Shown: piece by piece, positions 51,596 to 59,301 of the stretch
Layout: each line of letters begins with the position of its first letter
How positions within the stretch are numbered: the first letter of the stretch is position 1
Assembly: GCF_013085465.1 (NCBI RefSeq)
Contig: NZ_CP049838.1
Span: forward strand, 7,378,001-7,442,000
From: Streptomyces asoensis
GTDB taxonomy: Bacteria > Actinomycetota > Actinomycetes > Streptomycetales > Streptomycetaceae
DNA length: 64,000 bases
Reading direction: 5' to 3'
The notes under the pieces: model-generated
Seen by the model: the letters and a program-made list of their open reading frames with translations, nothing else
Databases searched by the model: none
What the model was told of the DNA's origin: nothing
Position numbers and translations under genes: made by a program

Positions 51596-52411
51596 GTGAC
51601 CGACCCCCTGCACACGGAACTGCTCGAGCTCGCCAAGGAGGCCGCCCGCCGGGCCGGCGAGCTGCTGCGGGACGGCCGCCCGGCCGATCTCGCGGTCGCC
51701 GCCACCAAGTCGAGCCCGATCGACGTGGTCACCGAGATGGACATCGCGGCCGAGAAACTGATCACCGGCCTCATCTCCGAACACCGCCCCGACGACGGCT
51801 TCCTCGGCGAGGAGGGCGCCTCCAGCAAGGGCACCAGCGGCATCCGCTGGGTGATCGATCCCCTCGACGGCACGGTCAACTACCTCTACGGACTGCCCAC
51901 CTGGGCCGTCTCCATCGCCGCCGAGCAGGACGGCGAGACCGTCGTCGGGGTCGTCGAGATCCCGATGCGCGGCGAGACGTACCACGCGGTGCGCGGCGGC
52001 GGGGCGTGGGGGAGCGGGGCCCGGGAGGGCGAGCGTGCCCTGTCCTGCCGTGCCGCGGCGCCCCTCGAGCAGGCCCTGGTCTCCACCGGCTTCAACTACG
52101 TCACCGAGGTCCGTGCCCACCAGGCCGAGGTCGCGCAGCGGCTGATCCCGCTGCTGCGGGACATCCGGCGCAGCGGCTCGGCCGCGGTCGACCTGTGCGA
52201 CGTGGCCGCGGGACGCCTCGACGGCTACTACGAACGCGGGCTGCACCCCTGGGACCTCGCCGCGGGCGACCTGATCGCCCGGGAAGCGGGCGCGCTGACC
52301 GGTGGGCGGCCCGGAGAGCGCCCCGCACGTGACCTGACGGTGGCGGCCTCCCCCGGCGTCTTCGAGCCCCTCCAGCGACTCCTGGAGGACTTCGGCGCCT
52401 GGCACGACTGA
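51596..52411 (+). CDS. inositol monophosphatase family protein
   Basis: 271 aa. Metal-binding motifs of the family: GEEGA, IDPLDGTVNY and the C-terminal HPWDLAAG. It should hydrolyse inositol-1-phosphate or a related phosphomonoester (histidinol phosphate, fructose bisphosphate) with magnesium. GTG 51596 has GAGGA at 51586-51590; GTG 51584 is closer to the ferrochelatase stop but lacks a ribosome site. Probably co-transcribed with cpfC. A strong terminator follows. Confidence 0.9.
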   Translation: MTDPLHTELLELAKEAARRAGELLRDGRPADLAVAATKSSPIDVVTEMDIAAEKLITGLISEHRPDDGFLGEEGASSKGTSGIRWVIDPLDGTVNYLYGLPTWAVSIAAEQDGETVVGVVEIPMRGETYHAVRGGGAWGSGAREGERALSCRAAAPLEQALVSTGFNYVTEVRAHQAEVAQRLIPLLRDIRRSGSAAVDLCDVAAGRLDGYYERGLHPWDLAAGDLIAREAGALTGGRPGERPARDLTVAASPGVFEPLQRLLEDFGAWHD

Positions 52412-52435
52412 GCCGCTCCCGCGCGGCCACGCGAA

Positions 52436-52468
52436 GGGGCCCCGGCGCTGGATTCGCCGGGGCCCCTC
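52436..52468. terminator. hairpin terminator after the inositol phosphatase gene
   Basis: AGGGGCCCCGGCG (52436-52448) and CGCCGGGGCCCCT (52456-52468) give a 13-bp stem and 7-base loop. It lies between converging genes. Confidence 0.8.
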
Positions 52469-52486
52469 CGCGTACCTGCGAACTGC

Positions 52487-52660
52487 TCAGACGCTCGTCG
52501 CGCCGACCTCCACACCGTGCTCGGCGGCGAGGCGGCGCAGGTCGTCGAGCTCGGCCTGTTCCACCTCGACGAGGAAGTCGTCGCCCTCGTCACGAGCCCG
52601 CGTCAGGTCGGACTCGGTCGTCCTTATGCGGTGCAGAAGTCCTGCGGTGAATGCGTCCAT
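52487..52660 (-). CDS. small conserved Streptomyces protein
   Basis: 57 aa, mostly helical and acidic (TESDLTRARDEGDDFLVEVEQAELDDLRRLAAEHG in part). No known function; it looks like a short helical hairpin. ATG 52660 has GAGGGGG upstream. It is divergent from cutR with a 416-bp gap. Confidence 0.7.
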   Translation of the reverse strand: MDAFTAGLLHRIRTTESDLTRARDEGDDFLVEVEQAELDDLRRLAAEHGVEVGATSV

Positions 52661-53076
52661 GCTGCGCCCCCTCGTCCTGGGTCGTGGGTCGGTGGCACGG
52701 GGGTGTGCCGGTTGGGAAGGGGCGATCACGTCTGCCATAGGTGCCCAGCGCTGCCCTGCCGGGCGGCGACGGTGCCGGACACCCACGCCCGCTCTGCGGC
52801 AAACGGACCGCGGAGTACCGCATGGTGCTGCGGCACATGCAGAGCGTGATCGCGGGGTGTAAAGCCGTCCTCCCCCCGCTCCCTTCCGCGGAAACCTCAA
52901 CCTCACGAGAAAATCTCGCATTCCCGGGCTTCACACCCGGCCTTCATCTTCCGCGCACCCGCCTTACCGCCGACTTATGGCCGAAAAGGGCAGGATGGAA
53001 GCCCACACTCACCAAAACCCCTGCCCGCGTGCGCTCACGGAGCGCTACGCGGGTGGACACAGGAAGGACAAGCGAC
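52661..53076. other. 416-bp intergenic region upstream of cutR
   Basis: No supported gene. It contains a perfect inverted repeat CGAGA-AAA-TCTCG at 52906-52918 in an A/T-richer patch, a candidate operator or small hairpin, and the cutR promoter and leader. The open frame running into cutR from 52741 has no ribosome site and is not coding. Confidence 0.45.
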
Positions 53077-53730
53077 GTGCGCGTACTCGTCGTCGAGGAC
53101 GAGCAGCTGCTCGCCGATGCGGTGGCCACCGGACTGCGCCGGGAGGCCATGGCCGTCGACGTCGTGTACGACGGTGCGGCCGCCCTGGAGCGCATCGGCG
53201 TCAACGACTACGACGTGGTCGTCCTCGACCGGGACCTCCCCCTCGTCCACGGCGACGACGTCTGCCGCAAGATCGTCGAACTCGGCATGCCCACGCGCGT
53301 GCTGATGCTCACTGCCTCCGGTGACGTCAGCGACCGCGTCGAGGGCCTGGAGATCGGCGCCGACGACTATCTCCCCAAGCCCTTCGCCTTCAGCGAGCTG
53401 ATCGCACGCGTGCGTGCCCTCGGCCGGCGCACCAGCCTGCCGCTGCCGCCCGTCCTGGAGCGGGCCGGCATCAAGCTCGACCCCAACCGCCGTGAGGTCT
53501 TCCGCGACGGCAAGGAGGTCCAGCTCGCGCCCAAGGAGTTCGCCGTCCTGGAGGTGCTGATGCGCAGCGAGGGAGCGGTGGTCTCCGCGGAGCAGCTCCT
53601 CGAGAAGGCCTGGGACGAGAACACCGACCCGTTCACCAACGTCGTACGCGTGACCGTCATGACGCTCCGCCGCAAGCTGGGCGAACCTCCGGTGATCGTC
53701 ACCGTCCCCGGTTCCGGCTACCGGATCTGA
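53077..53730 (+). CDS. cutR: CutR response regulator (OmpR family)
   Basis: 217 aa. Receiver (LVVEDEQLLADAV, phospho-Asp in VVLDRDLPLVHG, switch Lys in LPKPFAF) and OmpR-type winged helix (LAPKEFAVLEVLMRSEG, VTVPGSGYRI). With CutS it controls secretion-related and antibiotic-affecting genes in Streptomyces. GTG 53077 has AGGAAGGA at 53061-53068. cutS starts six bases after its stop. Confidence 0.93.
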   Translation: MRVLVVEDEQLLADAVATGLRREAMAVDVVYDGAAALERIGVNDYDVVVLDRDLPLVHGDDVCRKIVELGMPTRVLMLTASGDVSDRVEGLEIGADDYLPKPFAFSELIARVRALGRRTSLPLPPVLERAGIKLDPNRREVFRDGKEVQLAPKEFAVLEVLMRSEGAVVSAEQLLEKAWDENTDPFTNVVRVTVMTLRRKLGEPPVIVTVPGSGYRI

Positions 53731-53736
53731 TCCGCC

Positions 53737-54978
53737 GTGGCATCGACACCCGCGCCTCCCCAGGCGCCCCCGAAGCCCACCTGGGACCCCAGGAGCCCGC
53801 AGACCCCCTTCCCCTGGCTGCGCCCGACCATCCGCATACGGCTCACGCTGCTGTACGGCGGGATGTTCCTGATCGCCGGCATCCTGCTGCTGTCGATCAT
53901 CTACCTGCTCGCCGCGCAGGCCCTCCACGAGGGCGGCGGCGGCCAGTCCTTGCAGGTGCGCGGGGTCAATCTCAACGTCACCAGCGCGACCTGCCCCGCC
54001 GTGAACTCCGCGACCGGGGACGAGATCAACTCGGTGCTCAAGCAGTGCGACGCCGTCCAGCGGCAGCACGCCCTGGACGACCTCCTCAGCCGGTCCCTGC
54101 TGGCCCTCCTGGGCCTCGCCGTGATCGCCTTCGCCTTCGGTTACGCCATGGCCGGCCGGGTGCTGTCCCCGCTCGGCCGCATCACCCGGACCGCGCGCGC
54201 GGTGGCGGGCTCGGACCTGTCCCGCCGTATCGAGCTGGACGGACCGGACGACGAGCTGAAGGAGCTGGCCGACACCTTCGACGACATGCTGGAGCGCCTC
54301 CAGCGGGCCTTCACGGCCCAGCAGCGCTTCGTGGGCAACGCCTCGCACGAGCTGAGGACACCGCTGGCGATCAACCGCACGCTGCTCGAAGTGCATCTCT
54401 CCGATCCGAACGCGCCGGTGGAGCTCCAGCAGCTCGGCAAGACGCTGCTGGCCACCAACGAGCGCAGCGAACAGCTCGTCGAGGGCCTGCTGCTGCTCGC
54501 CCGCAGCGACAACCAGATCGTCGAGCGCAAGCCGGTCGACCTCGCGGAGGTCGCCGAGCAGGCCATCGACCAGGTGCACGGGGAGGCGGCGGCCAAGGGC
54601 GTGGTGATCCGCGGAGAGCAGAAACCCGCCGTCGTCCAGGGCAACGGCGTCCTGTTGGAGCGGATCGCGCTGAATCTCGTGCAGAACGCCGTACGGTACA
54701 ACGTGTCCGAGGACGGCTGGGTCGAGGTGACCACCGAGGTCCAGCACGGGCAGGCGGTCCTCGTCGTGTCGAACACCGGGCCGGTGGTGCCCGCATATGA
54801 GATCGATAATCTGTTCGAGCCCTTCCGTCGCCTGCGTACGGAGCGGACGGGCAGTGACAAGGGGGTCGGGTTGGGCCTGTCCATCGTGCGGTCCGTGGCC
54901 CGGGCGCACGGCGGTCATATCGCGGCCCAGCCGCGCGAGGGGGGTGGGCTCGTGATGCGGGTCACCTTCCCCGTCTGA
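53737..54978 (+). CDS. cutS: CutS sensor histidine kinase
   Basis: 413 aa. Membrane segments at about 33-60 and 117-140 enclose a short extracytoplasmic loop with exactly two cysteines, Cys86 and Cys104. HAMP, HisKA (NASHELRTPLAIN, His204) and HATPase_c (NLVQNAVRYN, GVGLGLSIVRSVARAHGG) follow. The Cys pair could form a disulfide and report on redox or secretion-folding conditions outside the cell. GTG 53737 is the start. Partner of CutR. Confidence 0.93.
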   Translation: MASTPAPPQAPPKPTWDPRSPQTPFPWLRPTIRIRLTLLYGGMFLIAGILLLSIIYLLAAQALHEGGGGQSLQVRGVNLNVTSATCPAVNSATGDEINSVLKQCDAVQRQHALDDLLSRSLLALLGLAVIAFAFGYAMAGRVLSPLGRITRTARAVAGSDLSRRIELDGPDDELKELADTFDDMLERLQRAFTAQQRFVGNASHELRTPLAINRTLLEVHLSDPNAPVELQQLGKTLLATNERSEQLVEGLLLLARSDNQIVERKPVDLAEVAEQAIDQVHGEAAAKGVVIRGEQKPAVVQGNGVLLERIALNLVQNAVRYNVSEDGWVEVTTEVQHGQAVLVVSNTGPVVPAYEIDNLFEPFRRLRTERTGSDKGVGLGLSIVRSVARAHGGHIAAQPREGGGLVMRVTFPV

Positions 54979-55052
54979 GATCATGTCGCCGACACACGCG
55001 GGGATGTTCGCTTTGCGCGGAATTTTCTGGGTCCCGACCTGGGTTCCCCGTG

Positions 55053-55066
55053 TGTGATCGATCACA
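55053..55066. promoter_or_regulatory. 14-bp perfect palindrome, candidate operator
   Basis: TGTGATC followed by its exact reverse complement GATCACA. The GTG/CAC half-sites are two bases closer than in Crp sites, so another dimeric regulator is more likely. Confidence 0.4.
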
Positions 55067-55118
55067 AGGGCGAATTTCCGGCCATCTACTCTCCGTGATC
55101 ATGAATGCCGTCGTAAAG

Positions 55119-55137
55119 CCCGGAAAATCCGGGTTTT
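55119..55137 (+). terminator. small hairpin with T-run
   Basis: CCCGGA (55119-55124), loop AAA, TCCGGG (55128-55133), then TTTT: one of the few hairpins here with a T-run. It lies 140 bases after cutS. Confidence 0.45.
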
Positions 55138-55374
55138 CAGGGGTCCTGATCACGGGAAGTACACGGTGAGACGCCTTTGAAGTGCGGCATTCGGACCGTG
55201 TACGGTCCCGATCGCCATCCAAGCCGATCACTCGTGAGGAGTTCGGTTGGGTGTCGATTGAGTAACAGACCTTGATGTGAGGCAAAATCTCCGCCTCGAG
55301 GCGGGCACAAGTCCGGCCTCTCACGCGTTACGTGCGCTGGAGACACCGCAGACACCCAGAGGGGGAGAGGCGAA

Positions 55375-55671
55375 ATGGCTACCGATTACGACACCCCACG
55401 CAAGACCGATGACGACGTCGACTCAGACAGTCTCGAAGAGCTGAAGGCAAGGCGGAACGACAAGTCCGCTTCCGCAGTCGACGTCGACGAATTCGAGGCC
55501 GCGGAAGGACTCGAGCTGCCCGGCGCAGACCTCTCGAACGAGGAACTGGCCGTCCGGGTGCTGCCGAAGCAGCAGGACGAGTTCACTTGCATGAGCTGCT
55601 TCCTGGTGCACCACCGCAGCCAGCTGGCCCGGGAGAAGAACGGCCAGCCGATCTGCCGCGACTGCGACTGA
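55375..55671 (+). CDS. DUF4193 small zinc-ribbon-like protein
   Basis: 98 aa. Acidic N-terminal two thirds (DDDVDSDSLEELKARR), then CMSCFLVHHRSQLA and CRDCD at the end, a two-CxxC arrangement likely to bind zinc. The family is conserved in actinobacteria, with no function known to me. ATG 55375 has a strong GGGGGAGAGG. The next gene starts 14 bases after its stop, so they form an operon. Confidence 0.85.
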   Translation: MATDYDTPRKTDDDVDSDSLEELKARRNDKSASAVDVDEFEAAEGLELPGADLSNEELAVRVLPKQQDEFTCMSCFLVHHRSQLAREKNGQPICRDCD

Positions 55672-55684
55672 GGCGGGGTCGGCC

Positions 55685-56677
55685 GTGACTGGCTCGACCC
55701 CACCTCGGAAGCGCCGCTTCCCCCTGCGGGGAACGGACAAGGGGCCCTCCCGCGGCCCTCACGGCGTGCGTGACGACGAGCGAGGCTCATCCGGTACGGG
55801 AGCGGTCCCTGCGGGATCGGCCTCGCTCGAACCCGCGGCTGACCGGGCTGACCTCCCGGTGCCGACGCGGAGCGCCGCCCCCGTCGCCAAGCGACGGGCG
55901 GCGGTCATCCGGGACAAGGCGACGGACCTGGCCCGGGAAGGCGTCCGAAGGGGCGGGAACCGCGCCAGGGCGGGACTGGGGCACCTCGCCGACCGGATCA
56001 TCGACCTCGCCCCACGGGTCCCCGTACGGGACCTCCAGACGCTGCGCGGGCAGTTCCCCGGTCTCGGGCCCGAGCAGCTCGCGGACAAGCTCGTGTCGGG
56101 CGCGGCGAACGCCACGTCCACCGTCGGCGCGGGCATCGGGGCGGCGGCGATGCTTCCCGTGCCCCCCGCGATGCCGACCGAACTGGCCGCGGAGATCACC
56201 GGGGTCGCGGCGATCGAGCTGAAACTCATCGCCGAACTCCACGAGGTCTACGGCGTGCGGCCGGCGGGCAATCTCAAGGACCGCAGTACCGCGTATCTGC
56301 GCTCGTGGTCGGGCGAACGCGGCGTCAATGTCATGAAGCCGTCCTCGATCAACTCGGCGCTCGGCGGCCAGATGAAGCGTGAGCTGCGCCAGCAGATCAT
56401 GAAGCGCATGGTCCGTGACCTGCCGAACCTGATGCCCTTCATGGTGGGCGCCGCCGTCGGCGCGGTCATGAACCGGCGGGACACCAGGAGAGTGGCCGCG
56501 AAGGTCCGGGCCGACCTGCGGAAGATGCAGGTGCCGTGGGACGCGTTGCCGGAACTGCCGCCGCTGGAGAGGCCGGCGGATCCCCTGGCCATGGGGGAGA
56601 TCTCCAAGAACCCCTTGAACCCCTTGGGTCCCGACGACCCCGATAACCCCGATAACCCCGGAGAAATCGGGCGCTGA
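55685..56677 (+). CDS. EcsC-like conserved protein
   Basis: 330 aa. A basic, disordered first 90 residues, a helical domain with GAANATSTVGAGIGAAAMLP and ELAAEITGVAAIELKLIAELHEVYG, a hydrophobic segment near 255-275 (LMPFMVGAAVGAVMNRR), and an Asp/Pro/Asn-rich end. The pattern resembles EcsC-like proteins, which are membrane-associated and poorly characterised. GTG 55685 is 14 bases after the DUF4193 stop. Function unknown. Confidence 0.6.
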   Translation: MTGSTPPRKRRFPLRGTDKGPSRGPHGVRDDERGSSGTGAVPAGSASLEPAADRADLPVPTRSAAPVAKRRAAVIRDKATDLAREGVRRGGNRARAGLGHLADRIIDLAPRVPVRDLQTLRGQFPGLGPEQLADKLVSGAANATSTVGAGIGAAAMLPVPPAMPTELAAEITGVAAIELKLIAELHEVYGVRPAGNLKDRSTAYLRSWSGERGVNVMKPSSINSALGGQMKRELRQQIMKRMVRDLPNLMPFMVGAAVGAVMNRRDTRRVAAKVRADLRKMQVPWDALPELPPLERPADPLAMGEISKNPLNPLGPDDPDNPDNPGEIGR

Positions 56678-56685
56678 GGCTCCGG

Positions 56686-57150
56686 CTACGCCGTCGCCTC
56701 CCGAGCCGCCTTCAGTGCCTCTGCCAGGCGCTCCGGCTCCCGCGTCGACAGGTACAGGTAGGGCGTGGGGTCGTCCGGGTCGGTGACCTCGACCCGCAGG
56801 GCCGTGGGGATGTAGGAGCGCAGCAGCAGGAAGGCCCGGGTGTCGGCCTTGTACGTGCGCCAGGCGCGCGCCTCGTCCGCGTCCAGGATCTCCGCCTCGC
56901 CCAGGGCCGCGACCGGGATCTTCGCCTCGCCCGCGATCAGCGAGTCGCCCACGACGCGGATGCGGAGAGAACCGTAGGAGCTGGCCACGACCGCCGCCGC
57001 CGCGGTGCCGCCGACCAGACCGCCGAGCAACGGCAGGGTGCCGAAGGGCAGCAGGATCAGGGCCATGGAGACACCCACGAGGAACGAGACGAACCACCAC
57101 GATCGAGGGGCGGTCAGGCGTTCTTCGTACGGGGTGGTCGAGAGCTGCAT
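56686..57150 (-). CDS. DUF3093 membrane protein
   Basis: 154 aa. Two close membrane segments (about 18-63: WWFVSFLVGVSMALILLPFG and GGLVGGTAAAAVVASSYG) followed by a soluble domain (RIRVVGDSLIAGEAKIPV...TREPERLAEAL). Function unknown. ATG 57150 is the start. It is divergent from the thioesterase gene and its stop lies nine bases from the converging EcsC-like gene. Confidence 0.82.
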   Translation of the reverse strand: MQLSTTPYEERLTAPRSWWFVSFLVGVSMALILLPFGTLPLLGGLVGGTAAAAVVASSYGSLRIRVVGDSLIAGEAKIPVAALGEAEILDADEARAWRTYKADTRAFLLLRSYIPTALRVEVTDPDDPTPYLYLSTREPERLAEALKAAREATA

Positions 57151-57193
57151 GGAGCCAAGCTTGGCACGGTGTCCTGATAGGGCGGACGCGCGG

Positions 57194-57199
57194 GTAAGG
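57194..57199 (+). promoter_or_regulatory. -10 element (TAAGGT) for a probable leaderless transcript
   Basis: TAAGGT ends nine bases before the GTG at 57209, with no ribosome site between. No clear -35 is visible. Confidence 0.4.
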
Positions 57200-57208
57200 T
57201 CTGCGGCT

Positions 57209-57793
57209 GTGAGTGGTACTTCCGCAGCTCTTGAGCCTCCGGCCGATGCCGTGAAACCCGTCCGGCACCCCGACGCTCCCGTGCCCGGCGAGCTTCTCGG
57301 CGCCCACTACGAACACTGTTTCGGATGTGGCGGCGAGCAGAAGCATGGGCTGCATCTGGAGGCGCGGGCCGGCGAGGGGGTGACCGTCACCGCCGAATTC
57401 ACCGTGCAGCCCGCCCACCAGGGCGCGCCCGGCCTCGCGCACGGCGGCATCCTGGCCACCGCCCTCGACGAGACGCTCGGCTCGCTGAACTGGCTGCTGC
57501 GGACGATCGCCGTGACCGGACGGCTGGAGACCGACTTCGTACGGCCCGTGCCCGTAGGTACCACGCTGTACCTGGAGGCCGAGGTGACGGCGGTCGCCCG
57601 GCGCAAGATCTACTCGAGCGCCACCGGGCGGATCGGCGGCCCCGACGGGCCGCTCGCCGTCCGTGCCGACGCGCTCTTCGTCGAGGTCGCGGTCGAGCAC
57701 TTCGTGAGCCACGGCCGTGAGACGGAGATCCAGGCCGCCATGAGCGACCCGGACCAGATCAGGCGCACCCGCGCCTTCGAGGTGAACCCGTGA
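57209..57793 (+). CDS. PaaI/hotdog-fold thioesterase
   Basis: 194 aa. Hotdog domain with HCFGCGGEQKHGLHL, APGLAHGGILATALDETLG (the HGG loop and catalytic Asp/Glu helix) and a beta strand GRLETDFVRPVPVG. It should hydrolyse an acyl-CoA; the substrate is not evident. GTG 57209 appears leaderless. Its stop overlaps the dut start by four bases, an unexplained coupling to nucleotide metabolism. Confidence 0.85.
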   Translation: MSGTSAALEPPADAVKPVRHPDAPVPGELLGAHYEHCFGCGGEQKHGLHLEARAGEGVTVTAEFTVQPAHQGAPGLAHGGILATALDETLGSLNWLLRTIAVTGRLETDFVRPVPVGTTLYLEAEVTAVARRKIYSSATGRIGGPDGPLAVRADALFVEVAVEHFVSHGRETEIQAAMSDPDQIRRTRAFEVNP

Positions 57794-58341
57794 GCCGCGA
57801 CCCCCTGAACGTTCTGATCCGGCGCGTCGACCCCGACGTACCGCTTCCGACGTACGAGCACCCGGGTGACGCCGGAGCCGATCTGCGCACCACACACAGC
57901 CATGAACTCGCGCCGGGGGAGCGGGCCGTGCTGCCCACGGGGGTGTCCATCGCCCTGCCCGAGGGGTACGCGGCCTTCGTGCACCCGCGCTCGGGGCTGG
58001 CCGCCCGGTGCGGCGTCGCCCTCGTGAATGCCCCGGGGACGGTTGATGCCGGGTACCGTGGGGAGATCAAGGTGATCGTGGTGAATCTCGACCCGCGCGA
58101 GTCCGTGCGGTTCGAGCGCTTCGACCGGATTGCCCAACTGGTCGTCCAGCAGGTCGAGAGGGTCCGCTTCCAGGAGGTGGCGGAGCTTCCCGAATCGGCG
58201 CGGGCCGCAGGGGGCTTCGGGTCCACCGGCGGGCATGCCGCCGTGGGCGGTGAAAGCGGTACAAGCGCCTCGGCCGCCGAGGGCGGCGCGACGGGTGGGA
58301 ATCGATACGCTTCGGTCGTATCCGACCGGGAAGGACAGTGA
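57790..58341 (+). CDS. dut: dUTP diphosphatase
   Basis: 183 aa. All five trimeric dUTPase motifs: AGADLRT, PRSGLAARCG, GTVDAGYRGEI, RIAQLVVQ and the C-terminal GGFGSTGG arm. It removes dUTP and makes dUMP. The protein continues about 35 residues past the usual end with a Gly/Ala/Ser-rich tail. GTG 57790 overlaps the thioesterase stop. Confidence 0.95.
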   Translation: MSRDPLNVLIRRVDPDVPLPTYEHPGDAGADLRTTHSHELAPGERAVLPTGVSIALPEGYAAFVHPRSGLAARCGVALVNAPGTVDAGYRGEIKVIVVNLDPRESVRFERFDRIAQLVVQQVERVRFQEVAELPESARAAGGFGSTGGHAAVGGESGTSASAAEGGATGGNRYASVVSDREGQ

Positions 58342-58342
58342 C

Positions 58343-59107
58343 GTGTTCGGACGTCGCAAGAAGAAGGGTGCCGCCGAGGACGCGGCCGGCGAGGCCGAGC
58401 AGGTCGTCGACAGTGTCGACGCTGAGGCGGACGACGTAGAGGGCGAGCGCGAGCGGGTGCGGCTCGAGCCCGAGCCGCGGCCCGACGGGCCCTGGGACGA
58501 CTCGGAGGTGCGCGACCCGGCCGAGGGCCGTGTGGACCTCGGCGGGATCTTCGTGCCCGGGGTCGACGGCATGGAGCTGCGGGTGGAGGTCGCCGGTGAC
58601 GCGATCGTCGCGGCGACCGTCGTACTGCGCGACAGCGCCATCCAGCTCCAGGCCTTCGCCGCTCCCAAGCGCGAGGGCATCTGGGGCGAGGTGCGCGAGG
58701 AGATCGGCTCCGGCATCACTCAGCAGGGTGGCATCGTCGACGAGGTCGAAGGCCCGCTGGGCTGGGAGCTGCGGGCTCAGGTGCCGGTGCAGCTGCCCGA
58801 CGGCACGGGTGGTTTCCACGTCGTGCGGTTCGTCGGTGTGGACGGTCCCCGCTGGTTCCTGCGCGGGGTGATCTCGGGCCAGGGCGCGGTGCAGCCGCAG
58901 GCGGCCGGTCTGCTCGAGCAGATCTTCCGGGACACCGTCGTGGTCCGCGGTGAGGGCCCGATGGCGCCCCGCGACCCGATCGTCCTCAAGCTGCCGAACG
59001 ACGCGCAGATGGTCCCCGAGGGCGTCCAGCAGCAGGACGAGAGCTCCCGCTTCTCCGGCGGCATGGGCCAGCTTCAGCGCGGACCGGAGATCACCGAGGT
59101 CCGCTAG
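58343..59107 (+). CDS. DUF3710 family protein
   Basis: 254 aa. A short basic start (FGRRKKKG), a long acidic disordered region, then the DUF3710 domain (DLGGIFVPGVDGMELRVEV, WGEVREEIGSGI, RWFLRGVISGQGA). Conserved in actinobacteria directly after dut; function unknown. GTG 58343 has AAGGACA upstream and starts one base after the dut stop. A strong terminator follows. Confidence 0.88.
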   Translation: MFGRRKKKGAAEDAAGEAEQVVDSVDAEADDVEGERERVRLEPEPRPDGPWDDSEVRDPAEGRVDLGGIFVPGVDGMELRVEVAGDAIVAATVVLRDSAIQLQAFAAPKREGIWGEVREEIGSGITQQGGIVDEVEGPLGWELRAQVPVQLPDGTGGFHVVRFVGVDGPRWFLRGVISGQGAVQPQAAGLLEQIFRDTVVVRGEGPMAPRDPIVLKLPNDAQMVPEGVQQQDESSRFSGGMGQLQRGPEITEVR

Positions 59108-59131
59108 TCCACGACGGCAGACCGTACGGCT

Positions 59132-59165
59132 GAAAGGGCCGCACCCCGGACGGGGTGCGGCCCTT
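59132..59165 (+). terminator. strong hairpin terminator after the dut-DUF3710 operon
   Basis: AAAGGGCCGCACCCC (59132-59146) and GGGGTGCGGCCCTTT (59151-59165): a perfect 15-bp stem with a 4-base loop and a short T-run. Confidence 0.9.
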
Positions 59166-59205
59166 TGTCGTGTTCGCGTCTCGCGTGCTTCTCGTGTGTG
59201 AACCC

Positions 59206-59234
59206 TTGACGGCTTATTGGTCTGGACCTACGGT
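59206..59234 (+). promoter_or_regulatory. promoter of the secreted lyase with an embedded DasR-like site
   Basis: TTGACG (59206-59211), a 17-bp spacer and TACGGT (59229-59234) make a near-ideal housekeeping promoter. Inside it, ATTGGTCTGGACCTAC at 59216-59231 resembles the DasR consensus ACTGGTCTAGACCAGT, with the core TGGTCTnGACC intact. A repressor bound there would block RNA polymerase. Confidence 0.7.
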
Positions 59235-59301
59235 CTCCGCTCAACGCCTGAGTTCATAAGGGCGCTCTGTGTTCACATACGCGAACGAGAACGGAGCTGC
59301 T

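Larger units (their letters stand above)
54979..55374. other. 396-bp intergenic region between cutS and the DUF4193 gene
   Basis: Less GC-rich than average. Two clear elements: the perfect palindrome TGTGATCGATCACA at 55053-55066, and the hairpin CCCGGA-AAA-TCCGGG followed by TTTTC at 55119-55138, which may terminate cutS transcription or a short RNA. The rest should hold the DUF4193 promoter; no gene is supported. Confidence 0.5.

Noticed and set aside
52741..53076. Upstream extension of cutR
   Set aside because: The GTG at 53077 has a strong ribosome site and gives the normal CutR length; the upstream residues are unlike any receiver domain.
55053..55066. Crp binding site
   Set aside because: GTG and CAC are separated by six bases, whereas Crp-type sites have eight; kept only as an unnamed palindrome.
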